A stretch of 64,000 nt of DNA, taken from the NCBI RefSeq assembly GCF_033063295.1, contig NZ_JAWJZH010000001.1:2356001-2420000 (forward strand), written 5' to 3'. The DNA comes from Nitrosomonas sp. Is35. Its GTDB lineage: Bacteria > Pseudomonadota > Gammaproteobacteria > Burkholderiales > Nitrosomonadaceae. Numbering within the stretch: position 1 is the stretch's first letter; each line of letters begins with the position of its first letter. This document shows, in pieces, positions 47,680 to 56,915 of this stretch. Under the pieces are notes generated by a model. It saw nothing but the letters and a program-made list of their open reading frames with translations. It made no database searches and was not told the DNA's origin. A program made the translations under genes and the position numbers.

Positions 47680-49170
47680 ATGGAAATCGAGCTCAAGCTG
47701 GCTTTGCAGCCGCGTTATGTTGCGCGCATCCGGCGTCATCCCTTGCTGCACGCCGTTGCTCCGCAACAGCGCACTTTACTGAGCATTTACTTCGATACAC
47801 CGAAATTCGATCTGATGCAGCGCGGTATCGCGTTACGCGTGCGCCAGGCCGGTGATCAATGGATACAGACGTTGAAAGCGGAGACGCAATCGGTCGGTGC
47901 GTTGACGAGCCGCCCGGAGTGGGAAATGGCGGTCACGGACGGCCGTCATCCGGATTTCTCCGCATTGCCGCAAGCAGCGCTGGATCTGCTCGCCGGAATC
48001 AAACTCAAGCGCATCGCGCCGGTATTCACCACCGAGTTCCGGCGCACAACGTGGCAAATCGGCGAAGGTGCCGCGCAAGCGGAAGTGGCGCTCGATACCG
48101 GCAAAATCTTCGCCGCTGAGTTATCGCGCGATATTTGCGAAGTGGAAATCGAACTCAAATCCGGTCCGGCGGAATTTTTATTTGATATTGCAACGCAATT
48201 ACTGCAACAAGCGCCATTGCATATCGAACCGCGCAGCAAAGCGGAACGCGGCTATATCCTGTGCGGCGCGTTTAGTCCCAGCCCGGTCAAAGCCATTCGC
48301 CCGGGTATCGACCGGGACCAACCGGCGGGTGAAGCATGGCATGCCATCGTGCAAGCGGCACTGGTGCAATTATCCGCCAACGTACCTGGCTTTCTCGAAC
48401 AGGCAGAGAACATCGAGTATCTGCATCAGCTGCGCATTGCGTTGCGCCGTTTGCGTGCCGGTGCGCAATTGGCGAAATCGCTGGGACAGGAAATACCTGC
48501 TTGGGAACAACCGTTGCGCGCGTTGACCCACGCACTGAATCCAGCGCGCGACTGGGATGTGTTTCACCAAGAAATTCTACCCGGCATCCTGCCCGTTCTG
48601 GCTACATCAGCCGAAAATACTGCCGTTTCCGAAACCGCATTAGCTTTGTTGCACAATGCCGCTGCGCAAGCGAGGCAAAGGGCGCAAGCATTATTGCTGG
48701 CACCGGTGTTCACCCAGCTCACGCTCGACATCGGCCGCAGCCTTTTGATAACACCAATTAATGAACACATGCGCACGACCGGAACATGGGCTGAAGTCAT
48801 ACTGGAGAAACGCTGGCAGAAGCTGCGCAAATGCTGCCGCGGTTTTGCCCGGCTGGATCCGGCCGAGCGCCATTTTGCGCGTATCGCCGCCAAAAAAATG
48901 CGTTACTGCGTGGAAGCGTTTGCACCGCTATACGGAAAACGGGTGAATCGATTCTTGAACGCTTTGACCGCTTTACAAGATGAATTGGGAATCGAGAACG
49001 ACCGGCGTATCGCGCTGCAGTTACTGTACAAGCTACCGCATAAATCCGCCGCGCTCGGCTTTGAGTTTGGCTGCCTCAGTGGCGTATTGGCGTCCGAAGC
49101 CGCGCAGCATCCACGGTTATCTCCAGCCTTGTGGCATCGTCTGGCGCGATCCAAATTGTTCTGGCATTAG
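47680..49170 (+). CDS. CYTH and CHAD domain-containing protein
   Basis: 496 residues. The N-terminal CYTH (triphosphate tunnel) domain shows the ExExK signature (MEIELKLAL) and conserved basic and acidic pairs (FDTPKFDLMQRGIALRVRQA, CEVEIELKSG). The C-terminal CHAD domain (about residues 215-490) is helical and rich in conserved His, Arg and Lys (YLHQLRIALRRLRAGAQLAK, RIAAKKMRYCVEAF). CHAD domains bind polyphosphate and CYTH domains can hydrolyse triphosphate. The gene starts 56 bases after PPK2, so the two probably form a polyphosphate unit. Confidence 0.93.
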   Translation: MEIELKLALQPRYVARIRRHPLLHAVAPQQRTLLSIYFDTPKFDLMQRGIALRVRQAGDQWIQTLKAETQSVGALTSRPEWEMAVTDGRHPDFSALPQAALDLLAGIKLKRIAPVFTTEFRRTTWQIGEGAAQAEVALDTGKIFAAELSRDICEVEIELKSGPAEFLFDIATQLLQQAPLHIEPRSKAERGYILCGAFSPSPVKAIRPGIDRDQPAGEAWHAIVQAALVQLSANVPGFLEQAENIEYLHQLRIALRRLRAGAQLAKSLGQEIPAWEQPLRALTHALNPARDWDVFHQEILPGILPVLATSAENTAVSETALALLHNAAAQARQRAQALLLAPVFTQLTLDIGRSLLITPINEHMRTTGTWAEVILEKRWQKLRKCCRGFARLDPAERHFARIAAKKMRYCVEAFAPLYGKRVNRFLNALTALQDELGIENDRRIALQLLYKLPHKSAALGFEFGCLSGVLASEAAQHPRLSPALWHRLARSKLFWH

Positions 49171-49190
49171 TGGCATGGCGATTCAGCGCA

Positions 49191-50120
49191 TTATCCATGC
49201 ACATGCACCAGCCAAGCAGCAGCGCAGATCGATAGGATGCACCCCGCCAAGGCGGCATAGCCGCTGCGGCGGTATTTCCGTGCCAGCAAGGCTTGCGGAT
49301 ACATCGAGATAATAAAAGGCCGCGACGGATTGTTGGGTTTGGCCATGATGCTGGTATCCGGCTCCAGTGCCAACTCATCATGAATCTGCTGCGCTGCGGC
49401 GTGCGCTTCGGATCGCGCCACTTCCCATTCCTGCTGGTCGATGTTGCCGTCCTTGTTGCTGTCGAACCGTTCCCGCAACGTGGCTTGGTCCTTTTTCCAA
49501 TCGTTGATCACATTGATCATCACGTCGCGCATTGATTTCTGTGTTGCAGCAGACCAAGTGCTGAATTGCCCTAATATGTACAGCGGCTGCCCGGGCAGTA
49601 TCAGCCACTCGCTGTAGCGGTAGTTGTTGGTCATGGCATGAACGATCGACTGGCTTTCCAGTATTTGTGTCCGGGTTGGCCATTCGCTATTGCCGTACCA
49701 CACCAGTTTCTCGATACCGTTGATTTCCGCGCGATCCGGATCGACATAGCAACTGCTGACACCATCGGTGAGCCTGAAACGGTGATCGCTGGTATTGGTG
49801 TACACCACATTCCAGCGCGTTTGCGTGCGGCCTTTTTCGGTGAATGTTTCCTGCTGGGCAATTTCACTGCGGTACCAAAGACAGGGGTGATTGGATAACG
49901 GCGCGTAAATCGGCCGGTCGTCGATGAATTGCCCCTTTCCTTCCAATTCAACATAACCTTGATGCGCCGAGCGTAATTTAGCGGTTGGTGTGTCCTCAAT
50001 GAGGCGCAGCCGTTTCCAGTTATGCATAAAAAAATAAAAACCGGTCAATGCCGCAACGATCACCGCACCCAGCACATAGGGATAATCCTGCGGCGGAATG
50101 TCAGCCAGTATTTGGTTCAT
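49191..50120 (-). CDS. GIDE-domain membrane protein with an EF-hand
   Basis: 309 residues, two terminal transmembrane helices (VLGAVIVAALTGFYFF and YAALAGCILSICAAAWLV). The middle resembles the GIDE domain known from the eukaryotic mitochondrial E3 ligase MUL1 (APLSNHPCLWYRSEIAQQET, VSSCYVDPDRAEI), but no RING finger is present. A canonical EF-hand loop lies at about residues 215-226 (DSNKDGNIDQQE), which predicts calcium binding. It is downstream of a lemA gene, 12 bases away, and probably co-transcribed. Bacterial GIDE proteins are not characterised to my knowledge; the role is unknown. Confidence 0.8.
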   Translation of the reverse strand: MNQILADIPPQDYPYVLGAVIVAALTGFYFFMHNWKRLRLIEDTPTAKLRSAHQGYVELEGKGQFIDDRPIYAPLSNHPCLWYRSEIAQQETFTEKGRTQTRWNVVYTNTSDHRFRLTDGVSSCYVDPDRAEINGIEKLVWYGNSEWPTRTQILESQSIVHAMTNNYRYSEWLILPGQPLYILGQFSTWSAATQKSMRDVMINVINDWKKDQATLRERFDSNKDGNIDQQEWEVARSEAHAAAQQIHDELALEPDTSIMAKPNNPSRPFIISMYPQALLARKYRRSGYAALAGCILSICAAAWLVHVHG

Positions 50121-50132
50121 GCGCCCTCCACG

Positions 50133-50711
50133 TCAACCAAACAGCTTGCCGATATTGACATCCTGCTTATCGGCATCGCTGAATTCCAGCAGATCGCGCG
50201 GTTTGAATTTAAACCAATTGGCGATGATGACATCGGGGAACTGCTCGATGCGCACATTGTTGATTTTGACTGCTTCGTTGTAATACTCACGGCGGTCGGC
50301 GATGCTGTTTTCCAATCCGCTGATACGCGCCTGCAAATGGCGGAATTTCTCGCTGGCTTTCAACTCGGGGTAGTCTTCCGCCACGGCAAACAGATTGCCC
50401 AATCCCATGCGCAGCATATTTTCCGCCGCGCCCAGCGCACCGATATTACCGGCCTCCCGCGCGTTGGAAACCTGTGATCGCGCCGCAATCACTTGCTTCA
50501 GCGTTTCCTGTTCAAAACCCATATACTGCTTGCAGGTTTCCACCAGCTTGGGCAGCTCATCATGGCGCTGCTTCAAAAGAATATCGATATTCGACCATGC
50601 CTGCGATACGCTGTGCTTAATATCCACCAAACTGTTGTACAACATGACGCCGTACACAAACACGATGGCCAGTCCCGCCAGGGAAATATAAATCATGATA
50701 TCCAACGTCAC
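50133..50711 (-). CDS. LemA family protein
   Basis: 192 residues with one N-terminal transmembrane helix (MIYISLAGLAIVFVYGVMLY) and the long LemA helical hairpin (VDIKHSVSQAWSNIDILLKQ, RHDELPKLVETCKQYMGFE). The C-terminus is VRIEQFPDVIIANWFKFKPR, typical of the family. LemA proteins are widespread membrane proteins of unknown function, often paired with GIDE-domain or TPM-domain genes. It is the first gene of a two-gene unit with the GIDE protein. Confidence 0.93.
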   Translation of the reverse strand: MTLDIMIYISLAGLAIVFVYGVMLYNSLVDIKHSVSQAWSNIDILLKQRHDELPKLVETCKQYMGFEQETLKQVIAARSQVSNAREAGNIGALGAAENMLRMGLGNLFAVAEDYPELKASEKFRHLQARISGLENSIADRREYYNEAVKINNVRIEQFPDVIIANWFKFKPRDLLEFSDADKQDVNIGKLFG

Positions 50712-50912
50712 ACCTCCTGTTAGTTACATTCCTGCAATATACAGCACCGATAATCCCGTAAGCCGTTTGAAAAGATGCCGTGAGTGGCTTTATTTCCTCC
50801 TATTGCCGCCATTATCCGGCCGAGCTTCGACGAATGCTATTGACGGGCCATACTGCGCTTCTCTATGCTAACCGGCTTTAAGAATACAATTCGTATGTAT
50901 CAGGAGTCAGCA

Positions 50913-51305
50913 ATGAATGTTTGCAAAGAATTAAACCAGTTAACCCAAGCAGCCATGTTCGTTTCAATCATCCTGAGCTGTACCGGAGCTTCGGCACAAA
51001 CGGGCGAAGTCCCGCCGCAACCGGAAAAAACCAAAACCGTCACGATGGTGGTCGGTGAACAAGGTCCCGATGGATGCGAGTTACTCGGTAAAGTGAAGGG
51101 TTCCTCGAAAGAAAATGACAGCGGAGAGGTCAATACTCCTTATGTGGACCGGTTGATCAAGGCCCGTAACAACTTAAGAAACGAAGCGCAGCAACTGGGC
51201 GGCGACACCGTGCATATCATTTACTCCAATAATTCAGGACGGTATGAAATACCGGGAGCTGATAAGGAAATCATATTTGTCGGTAATGTGTATCGCTGCG
51301 AATAA
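50913..51305 (+). CDS. Small exported protein, DUF4156/RcsF-like
   Basis: 130 residues with an N-terminal signal-like segment ending GASA. The conserved-looking part is the PDGCELLGKVKGSS region, followed by NNLRNEAQQLGGDTVHIIYS and the C-terminal FVGNVYRCE. This pattern is shared by small outer-membrane-associated proteins of the DUF4156/RcsF type. A CAGGAG site precedes the ATG at 50913, which decides the start against two earlier in-frame codons. A role in envelope sensing is possible by analogy but not shown. Confidence 0.7.
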   Translation: MNVCKELNQLTQAAMFVSIILSCTGASAQTGEVPPQPEKTKTVTMVVGEQGPDGCELLGKVKGSSKENDSGEVNTPYVDRLIKARNNLRNEAQQLGGDTVHIIYSNNSGRYEIPGADKEIIFVGNVYRCE

Positions 51306-51391
51306 TTTTGAAACAATCCGCTGACAAATATCTCCATGCAGCGACACGCAAAAGCAGAAAAATGTAAGTGATTATCCTAGCAGTAAGTTTT

Positions 51392-51419
51392 TTAACATGT
51401 GAGTAATTTATCGTATAAT
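51392..51419 (+). promoter_or_regulatory. Predicted sigma-70 promoter for the GGDEF-EAL gene
   Basis: TTAACA (51392-51397) and a perfect TATAAT (51414-51419) separated by 16 bases, about 94 bases upstream of the start codon at 51513. Confidence 0.5.
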
Positions 51420-51512
51420 TCCGGCCAACTCAGCTCATTTATTGACATCCTATCCGGCATTCAATGCCATTGCTAATCTCTCATGAAACCTTACTGGCCA
51501 TGCTAACCGCGA

Positions 51513-53756
51513 ATGAGTAAGAATATTCTTGTGAATAAGGATTTATCCGCGCAGATTTTTGCACCGACCAATTATTTTGACCTGACCAATACCGAACAGG
51601 GCAGGATCCTCCAGTTTCAGCAAGAAATTCTTCAACTGGTGGTACTGGGAAATGATTACAAGGAAATCTGCGAGAAAGTCTGCTTGTTGATGGAGCAGCT
51701 GCTGGATAACGCGGTGGCATCGGTCATGCTATTAGACAAGGAAAAGCAATGCATGAATGTGTTTGCCGCACCCAGTGTTCCGGAAGCGTGCATTGTGCAG
51801 CTCAATGGCCTGCGTCCGGGTCCGGGAGCCGGCTCCTGCGGTAATGCCGTTTTCCGCCAGGAACCGGTTTTTGTCGAAAGCACGCTGGACGATCCGCGCT
51901 GGCAGAACATCCGCCAGCTGGCCATCGATTTCAATATTCTTTCCTGCTGGTCCATGCCGGTGCGCAGCAAAGGCGGCGAATGCGTCGGATCGTTTGCGCT
52001 GTCCAGTTTCGAGCATCGCTTACCCAGCACTTTTCACCGCAAGCTGCTGGAAATCGGTTCATTTATTATCGGTATCGCACTGGAACAAAAGAAAGTCAAC
52101 GAGCAGTTATATCTTTCCAGCAAGGTTTTTGAAAACAGCACCGAAGCAATCATGATCGCGGATGCCAACAAGATCATCATCTCGATTAACAAAGCGCTGC
52201 ACAAAATAACCGGTTATGCGGATGAAGAGATCGTCGGAAAATCTGTAACCATCGTTACATCCATCAGGCACGGCAGCAATTTTTTTCAGAAAATCTGGCA
52301 AAGCGTCAAGCAGCATAACCATTGGTATGGCGAAATCTGGAACCGGCACAAGCAGGGGCGCGAGTATCCGGCGTGGTTCAATATTATTCCGGTACGTAGC
52401 AAGGACGGACGGATCAGCCATTACCTGATCAACTTTTCCGATATCACCAGCAAGAAGAAATCGGATGAAATCATCTGGCGGCAAGCCAATTACGATTCAT
52501 TGACCGGATTACCGAACCGCAATATGTTCTATGACCGGTTAAATCATGACATTAAAAATGCAGCCCGGATCGGCGCGGGATTGGCAGTGCTGTTTATCGA
52601 TCTCGACCGCTTCAAGGAAGTAAACGATTCATTGGGGCATAGCGTGGGCGATGCGCTACTGGCGGAGGCAGCCAAGCGGCTAAGCAGCTGCGTGCGGGAA
52701 ACCGATACCGTGGCGCGCCTGGGCGGGGACGAATTCACCATCATACTGAACGGCATCAGTGAGCATCGAAGTGCCGAAAAGATCATGCAAATGATCTTGC
52801 TGGAATTGGCCAAACCGTTTCATCTCAATACCAAGCAAGCGTATGTTTCCGCGAGTATCGGTGCCACGTTTTTCCCCGATGATGCCAATAATGTTGAAAT
52901 ATTGATTAAGAATGCCGACCAAGCCATGTATGCCGCCAAAAACAATGGCCGCAACTGCTGGAGTTGTTTCACATCGAATATGCGCACGGCAACCGAAGTC
53001 CGTTCGAGAACCGCGTACGAATTGCGCAACGCACTGCGGGATCAACAACTTTATTTGCTGTATCAACCGATCGTGGAACTGGCAACCGGCAATGTCTACA
53101 AAGCCGAAGCCCTGATCCGCTGGCAGCACCCGGAACGGGGCACTGTGTATCCGGGGGAATTTATCAGCATCGCGGAAGAAACCAATCTCATCACCGACAT
53201 CGGCGACTGGGTCTTCAAACAAGCGGTCAATCAGGTTGCCCTCTGGCAAACCCATTTCAACGCCGGTTTTCAGATCAGCATCAATAAGTCACCCAAGCAA
53301 TTCATCAGCAAAATGAGCGATTGGGTCAACCATCTCAATGAACGCGGCCTGGACGGGCAAAGTATCATCGTTGAAATCACCGAAAACTTGCTGCTCGATG
53401 TGCACGAATTGGTAGTTAAACAATTATTAAATTACCGCGATGCCGGCGTTCAGGTAGCCATTGATGATTTCGGCACAGGTTATTCTTCATTGTCCTATCT
53501 GAAGAAATTCGATATCGATTATCTCAAGATCGACCGTTCATTCATTTCCAATCTGGACAGCAAATCCAACGACAGAATTCTGTGCGAAGCGGTTATTACA
53601 ATGGCGCACCGCTTGGGCATGAAGGTAATCGCCGAAGGCGTCGAAACCGATTTGCAAAAAGAATTATTGATTTCCATGGGCTGCGATTTCGGGCAAGGTA
53701 ATTTTTTCAGCAAGCCGATGACTGCCGATAAATTTGAAACACTCCTTCTACAATAG
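51513..53756 (+). CDS. GAF-PAS-GGDEF-EAL cyclic di-GMP signalling protein
   Basis: 747 residues, cytoplasmic, no transmembrane helix. A GAF domain (about 45-195, GPGAGSCGNAVFRQEPVFVE) and a PAS domain (about 205-315) sense unknown inputs. The GGDEF domain has an intact RLGGDEF motif and an RETD inhibitory site five residues before it. The EAL domain retains EALIRW, the NKSPKQF asparagine, DDFGTGYSSL, LKIDRSFI and AEGVET, so both synthase and phosphodiesterase activity are possible. The start at 51513 follows a predicted promoter. The net effect on c-di-GMP cannot be judged from sequence. Confidence 0.95.
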   Translation: MSKNILVNKDLSAQIFAPTNYFDLTNTEQGRILQFQQEILQLVVLGNDYKEICEKVCLLMEQLLDNAVASVMLLDKEKQCMNVFAAPSVPEACIVQLNGLRPGPGAGSCGNAVFRQEPVFVESTLDDPRWQNIRQLAIDFNILSCWSMPVRSKGGECVGSFALSSFEHRLPSTFHRKLLEIGSFIIGIALEQKKVNEQLYLSSKVFENSTEAIMIADANKIIISINKALHKITGYADEEIVGKSVTIVTSIRHGSNFFQKIWQSVKQHNHWYGEIWNRHKQGREYPAWFNIIPVRSKDGRISHYLINFSDITSKKKSDEIIWRQANYDSLTGLPNRNMFYDRLNHDIKNAARIGAGLAVLFIDLDRFKEVNDSLGHSVGDALLAEAAKRLSSCVRETDTVARLGGDEFTIILNGISEHRSAEKIMQMILLELAKPFHLNTKQAYVSASIGATFFPDDANNVEILIKNADQAMYAAKNNGRNCWSCFTSNMRTATEVRSRTAYELRNALRDQQLYLLYQPIVELATGNVYKAEALIRWQHPERGTVYPGEFISIAEETNLITDIGDWVFKQAVNQVALWQTHFNAGFQISINKSPKQFISKMSDWVNHLNERGLDGQSIIVEITENLLLDVHELVVKQLLNYRDAGVQVAIDDFGTGYSSLSYLKKFDIDYLKIDRSFISNLDSKSNDRILCEAVITMAHRLGMKVIAEGVETDLQKELLISMGCDFGQGNFFSKPMTADKFETLLLQ

Positions 53757-53921
53757 AAACAAATCCGCTAGTATCTCGTCTCCGTCCTTCAGCGCTTCCG
53801 CTGAGAACCGGATAAGAAAGATAAAAAAACGTTTCTCCTGTAAGTAATTGTCTGCAATTAAGCATTTTGCTTATTCAATAAAATCGATCAAAGTGCTAAT
53901 GTTAATTTTTTTGGAGGTCAT

Positions 53922-54977
53922 ATGAAAATATTTTTATTCCTGGCATTCATAGTAAGTTCATACAGTTATGCTCAGAGCGGGCATGATCATCAGGGTGATG
54001 CGAAAAAAAAGGACGACCATCATAGCGAAATGCATGATGACGGCCATCACGGAATGGGCGGCATGATGCACGGCGGCCACCACAAACTCGATAAGACCAC
54101 CTTAAAACAATTTTTCGAACCGCTGCCAGCATCGATTATCGACGAAAAAAAGAATGCTGCTTTAATCGCGTTGGGCAAAAAACTGTATCTCGATCCCAAA
54201 CTGTCAGTGAATGACACCATTTCCTGTAACTCCTGCCATCAACTGAATAATTTCGGTGTCGACAGCCAACCAACGTCACCGGGTCATGAAGGCAAACGCG
54301 GCGGCAGAAATTCTCCCACCACGTTCAATGCCGCTCTGCATATCGCGCAATTCTGGGATGGACGCGCGAAAGACGTTGAAGAGCAGGCGTTGGGACCGAT
54401 TTTGAATCCGATCGAAATGGGCATGCCGAGTGAAGCGGCGGTGGTCGACAAACTGAAAAAAATCGACGAATACAAAGCCATGTTTGCCGAAGCGTTTAAA
54501 GATGAAAAAGATCCGATTCAATACAAAAATGTGGGCAAAGCCATCGGCGCTTTTGAGCGCACGCTGATCACGCCATCGCGCTTTGACGATTTTCTCAAAG
54601 GCGATGAAAATGCATTGAATGATGCCGAAAAAAGAGGCTTGCAAAAATTCGTCCATATGGGATGCGCCAATTGTCATAACGGTGTGGCCATCGGCGGCAA
54701 TTCCTATAAAAAAATCGGTCTTGTCGAAGAATATAAAACATCCGATGTCGGCAGGTTTGCTGTAACCGGACTGGAAACCGACAAGAAAGTGTTTAAAGTG
54801 CCCAGCCTGAGAAACATCACCAAAACAGCGCCGTACTTTCATGACGGTTCAGTCAAAACATTGGACGAAGCCATTGAAGAAATGGCGGAACATCAGCTCG
54901 GACGGAAAGTGGGTCCTGGTTTTGTCGAGGATGTCAAAGCCTTCCTGGGCGCTTTAACCGCAAAAGATAGCAAATAA
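53922..54977 (+). CDS. Di-haem cytochrome c peroxidase family protein with His-rich N-terminus
   Basis: 351 residues with a signal peptide (MKIFLFLAFIVSSYSYAQSG) and two haem sites: CNSCH (about residue 105) and CANCH (about residue 248). The regions around them (LYLDPKLSVNDTISCNSCHQ, FKVPSLRNITKTAPYFHDGS) fit bacterial di-haem peroxidases, which reduce hydrogen peroxide with electrons from periplasmic cytochromes. Between signal and core is an unusual segment of about 40 residues with many His and Asp (KKKDDHHSEMHDDGHHGMGG). That segment is not part of the family core and may bind metal. A GGAGG site precedes the ATG. Confidence 0.92.
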   Translation: MKIFLFLAFIVSSYSYAQSGHDHQGDAKKKDDHHSEMHDDGHHGMGGMMHGGHHKLDKTTLKQFFEPLPASIIDEKKNAALIALGKKLYLDPKLSVNDTISCNSCHQLNNFGVDSQPTSPGHEGKRGGRNSPTTFNAALHIAQFWDGRAKDVEEQALGPILNPIEMGMPSEAAVVDKLKKIDEYKAMFAEAFKDEKDPIQYKNVGKAIGAFERTLITPSRFDDFLKGDENALNDAEKRGLQKFVHMGCANCHNGVAIGGNSYKKIGLVEEYKTSDVGRFAVTGLETDKKVFKVPSLRNITKTAPYFHDGSVKTLDEAIEEMAEHQLGRKVGPGFVEDVKAFLGALTAKDSK

Positions 54978-55015
54978 AACACCACGTTTGATTGTTATCG
55001 TCTAACTTGACGGAT

Positions 55016-55048
55016 GCCGCTGCCAGATGGTCTGGGCAGCGGCATTTT
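55016..55048 (+). terminator. Rho-independent terminator after the peroxidase gene
   Basis: Nine-base stem GCCGCTGCC / GGCAGCGGC (55016-55024 and 55035-55043) followed by ATTTTC, 39 bases after the stop codon. Confidence 0.85.
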
Positions 55049-55231
55049 CACAGCATCAGTGATCACACTCCGTTTTATCGCAATTCAGTTTCCTCAACTA
55101 CCCTCTCTGCAATTCTCAATCCGCATCGGCCAAGTTCTATCCGGCAGCTGCTTTCTTTGCAGAATAGTGAACACCATAACCGCTATACTATCCACTCAGT
55201 CAGTATTATTTCTTCAACCGGAGGTGAAACA

Positions 55232-55663
55232 ATGAAATTGGGAATGACGTTGATCGCGGGATCTATCTTTCTGGGTTTATCGGCTTGCTCCAGCACTGGA
55301 CCTGTTATATATCCCAACACGCATTTTCTATCTGTCGGCAAAGCAGCTGCTGAAAAAGATATTGAAGCTTGCAGAAAAATGGCTGAATCAGCCGGTGCCA
55401 AGGAAGGCGGCGGCCAGTTGGGTGATGTGGCTAGCAGCACCGCAATGGGAGCCGGTGTGGGAGCGGCAAGCGGTGCAGCAGGCGGAGCGATATACGGTGC
55501 GGCTGGGCAAGGCTCTTTAGTGGGCGCGGCCAGTGGCGCGGTTGCGGGATTATTGCGAGGGATTCTGTTTTCCCCGAGATCCTCACAACCCAGCCAAGCG
55601 TATGCCAATTTTGTATCGCGCTGCCTGGAAGAAAAAGGCTATGAAGTGACCGGCTGGCAATAA
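55232..55663 (+). CDS. Glycine-zipper lipoprotein
   Basis: 143-residue lipoprotein precursor (lipobox LSAC at about residue 19). The middle has a Gly/Ala-rich double zipper (AMGAGVGAASGAAGGAIYGA, then AGQGSLVGAASGAVAG), which inserts into membranes or packs between helices. Conserved-looking cysteines flank it (EACRKM and SRCLEEKG). A strong GGAGGTG site decides the ATG at 55232 over upstream in-frame codons that run through the terminator. Function unknown; such proteins are common in proteobacterial envelopes. Confidence 0.85.
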   Translation: MKLGMTLIAGSIFLGLSACSSTGPVIYPNTHFLSVGKAAAEKDIEACRKMAESAGAKEGGGQLGDVASSTAMGAGVGAASGAAGGAIYGAAGQGSLVGAASGAVAGLLRGILFSPRSSQPSQAYANFVSRCLEEKGYEVTGWQ

Positions 55664-55988
55664 TCGGAAACGATGATCGCTCAAACACCGTTGGCTATTC
55701 CGGATACCAGCAGCCTCAAAACTATACTGTTCTTCATGACATAAACCGGAATAACCGCCATACCCAATGCCAGTAGCGCTATTTCATCAGCAAACTTTTT
55801 CCGCCAGAAAAAATCAAATAGCGTATATTTATAATTGAGAAGAATCGCTTAGCAAATGATTTTCTTGATGAATATCATTCAAATCTCAGAATTGCCGGGA
55901 AAAACCCCGGGTGATCTTTAATTGTTTCAACGGTAGGGTCTGTTATCAATAGCGTATCTTCAAAAATATTGACACGGAGGTAATGGCA
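55664..55988. other. Intergenic region before the first acidic small protein
   Basis: About 325 bases. It contains an open minus-strand frame without a normal start (55681-55848) whose translation looks like a short membrane segment (see findings), and the GGAGG site of the acidic protein at 55976-55980. No RNA gene was recognised. Confidence 0.5.
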
Positions 55989-56219
55989 ATGATTAAAGAG
56001 CTTTCTTTCGATGACGACGACGGTATCTATCCTATTGATAGTTTGAATGATGAGGATGATGTTGTAACGGACAGCAAAATACCGCCCGGAAAATTTGCAA
56101 AAATAATCGATGAATTTGAGACCACCAAAGATGAATTTGACGATGACGAATTCGATACCGTCAAGAATGATTTGGACGACGATGACGATGTGACACTCGA
56201 TACGTTGGGATTGCGTTAG
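55989..56219 (+). CDS. Small acidic protein, paralogue 1
   Basis: 76 residues, extremely rich in Asp and Glu (KELSFDDDDGIYPIDSLND, then DEFDDDEFDTVKNDLDDDDD), with no cysteine or membrane segment. The ATG at 55989 is chosen because the GGAGG site ends 8 bases before it; an ATG at 55983 is too close. It is clearly similar to the small protein at 57095: both start K-x-LS-x-DD, both have I-P plus a short I-D-E-F/L helix, and both end in acidic runs. I recognise no named family. A Nudix gene lies between the two copies. Confidence 0.8.
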   Translation: MIKELSFDDDDGIYPIDSLNDEDDVVTDSKIPPGKFAKIIDEFETTKDEFDDDEFDTVKNDLDDDDDVTLDTLGLR

Positions 56220-56297
56220 CTCTAGCCGTTGCAAAATAGCACAGCTTGCGGCATGGCATGCGCAGCATGACAATCTTTACGCATGGGATAAACCGCT

Positions 56298-56915
56298 GTG
56301 AGTGCAGATGTAGAAATTTTAGAGAAAACGATTTGTTTTGAAGGTTTCTTCCGGATAGAAAAATACCGGTTGCGTCACCGGCTATTCAATGGCGGCTGGA
56401 GCCGCCCGCTGAGCCGTGAACTGTTCGAGCGCGGCCATGCCGCTGCCGTCCTGCCGTATGATCCGATCCGCGATGCAGTCATCCTGATTGAGCAATTCCG
56501 CGTTGGCGCGCTGACTGCACCAGGCGGGCCTTGGCTGCTGGAAATCGTCGCCGGCATGATCGAAAGCAGTGAAACTGCGCAAGACGTGGTCAAACGCGAA
56601 AGCATCGAAGAAGCCGATTGCATCATCACCGCTTTGCTCCCGGTGTGCGATTTTCTGGTCAGCCCCGGTGGCACCAGCGAACGCATTGCCCTGTTTTGCG
56701 GCCGGGCCGATGCGGCAAAAGCCGGTGGTATTCATGGTGCTCCCGAAGAAGGCGAAGACATCAAAGTGCATGTCGTTCCGCTGGATACTGCATTCACCTT
56801 TCTACAATCGGGCCGGATCAATTCGGCCAGCGCCATCATTGCATTACAGTGGCTGGCCTTGAATCGCGAGCAAGTGCGAACCCAGTGGCTATCGCAACCG
56901 GTCTCCGTAACTTAG
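56298..56915 (+). CDS. Nudix hydrolase, ADP-ribose pyrophosphatase type
   Basis: 205 residues with a GTG start. The Nudix box is GMIESSETAQDVVKRESIEE, matching G-x5-E-x7-RE-x2-EE; the following glycine is replaced (AD). Upstream of it sits AVILIEQFRVGALT and downstream FLVSPGGTSERIALF, both typical of NudF-type ADP-ribose pyrophosphatases. Cleavage of ADP-ribose to AMP and ribose-5-phosphate is therefore the likely activity. It is flanked by two paralogous acidic small proteins on the same strand. Confidence 0.9.
   Translation: MSADVEILEKTICFEGFFRIEKYRLRHRLFNGGWSRPLSRELFERGHAAAVLPYDPIRDAVILIEQFRVGALTAPGGPWLLEIVAGMIESSETAQDVVKRESIEEADCIITALLPVCDFLVSPGGTSERIALFCGRADAAKAGGIHGAPEEGEDIKVHVVPLDTAFTFLQSGRINSASAIIALQWLALNREQVRTQWLSQPVSVT

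Noticed and set aside
53880..53900. FNR-like palindrome before the peroxidase gene
   Set aside because: Only the right half (ATCAA) fits; the left half at the required spacing does not match TTGAT.
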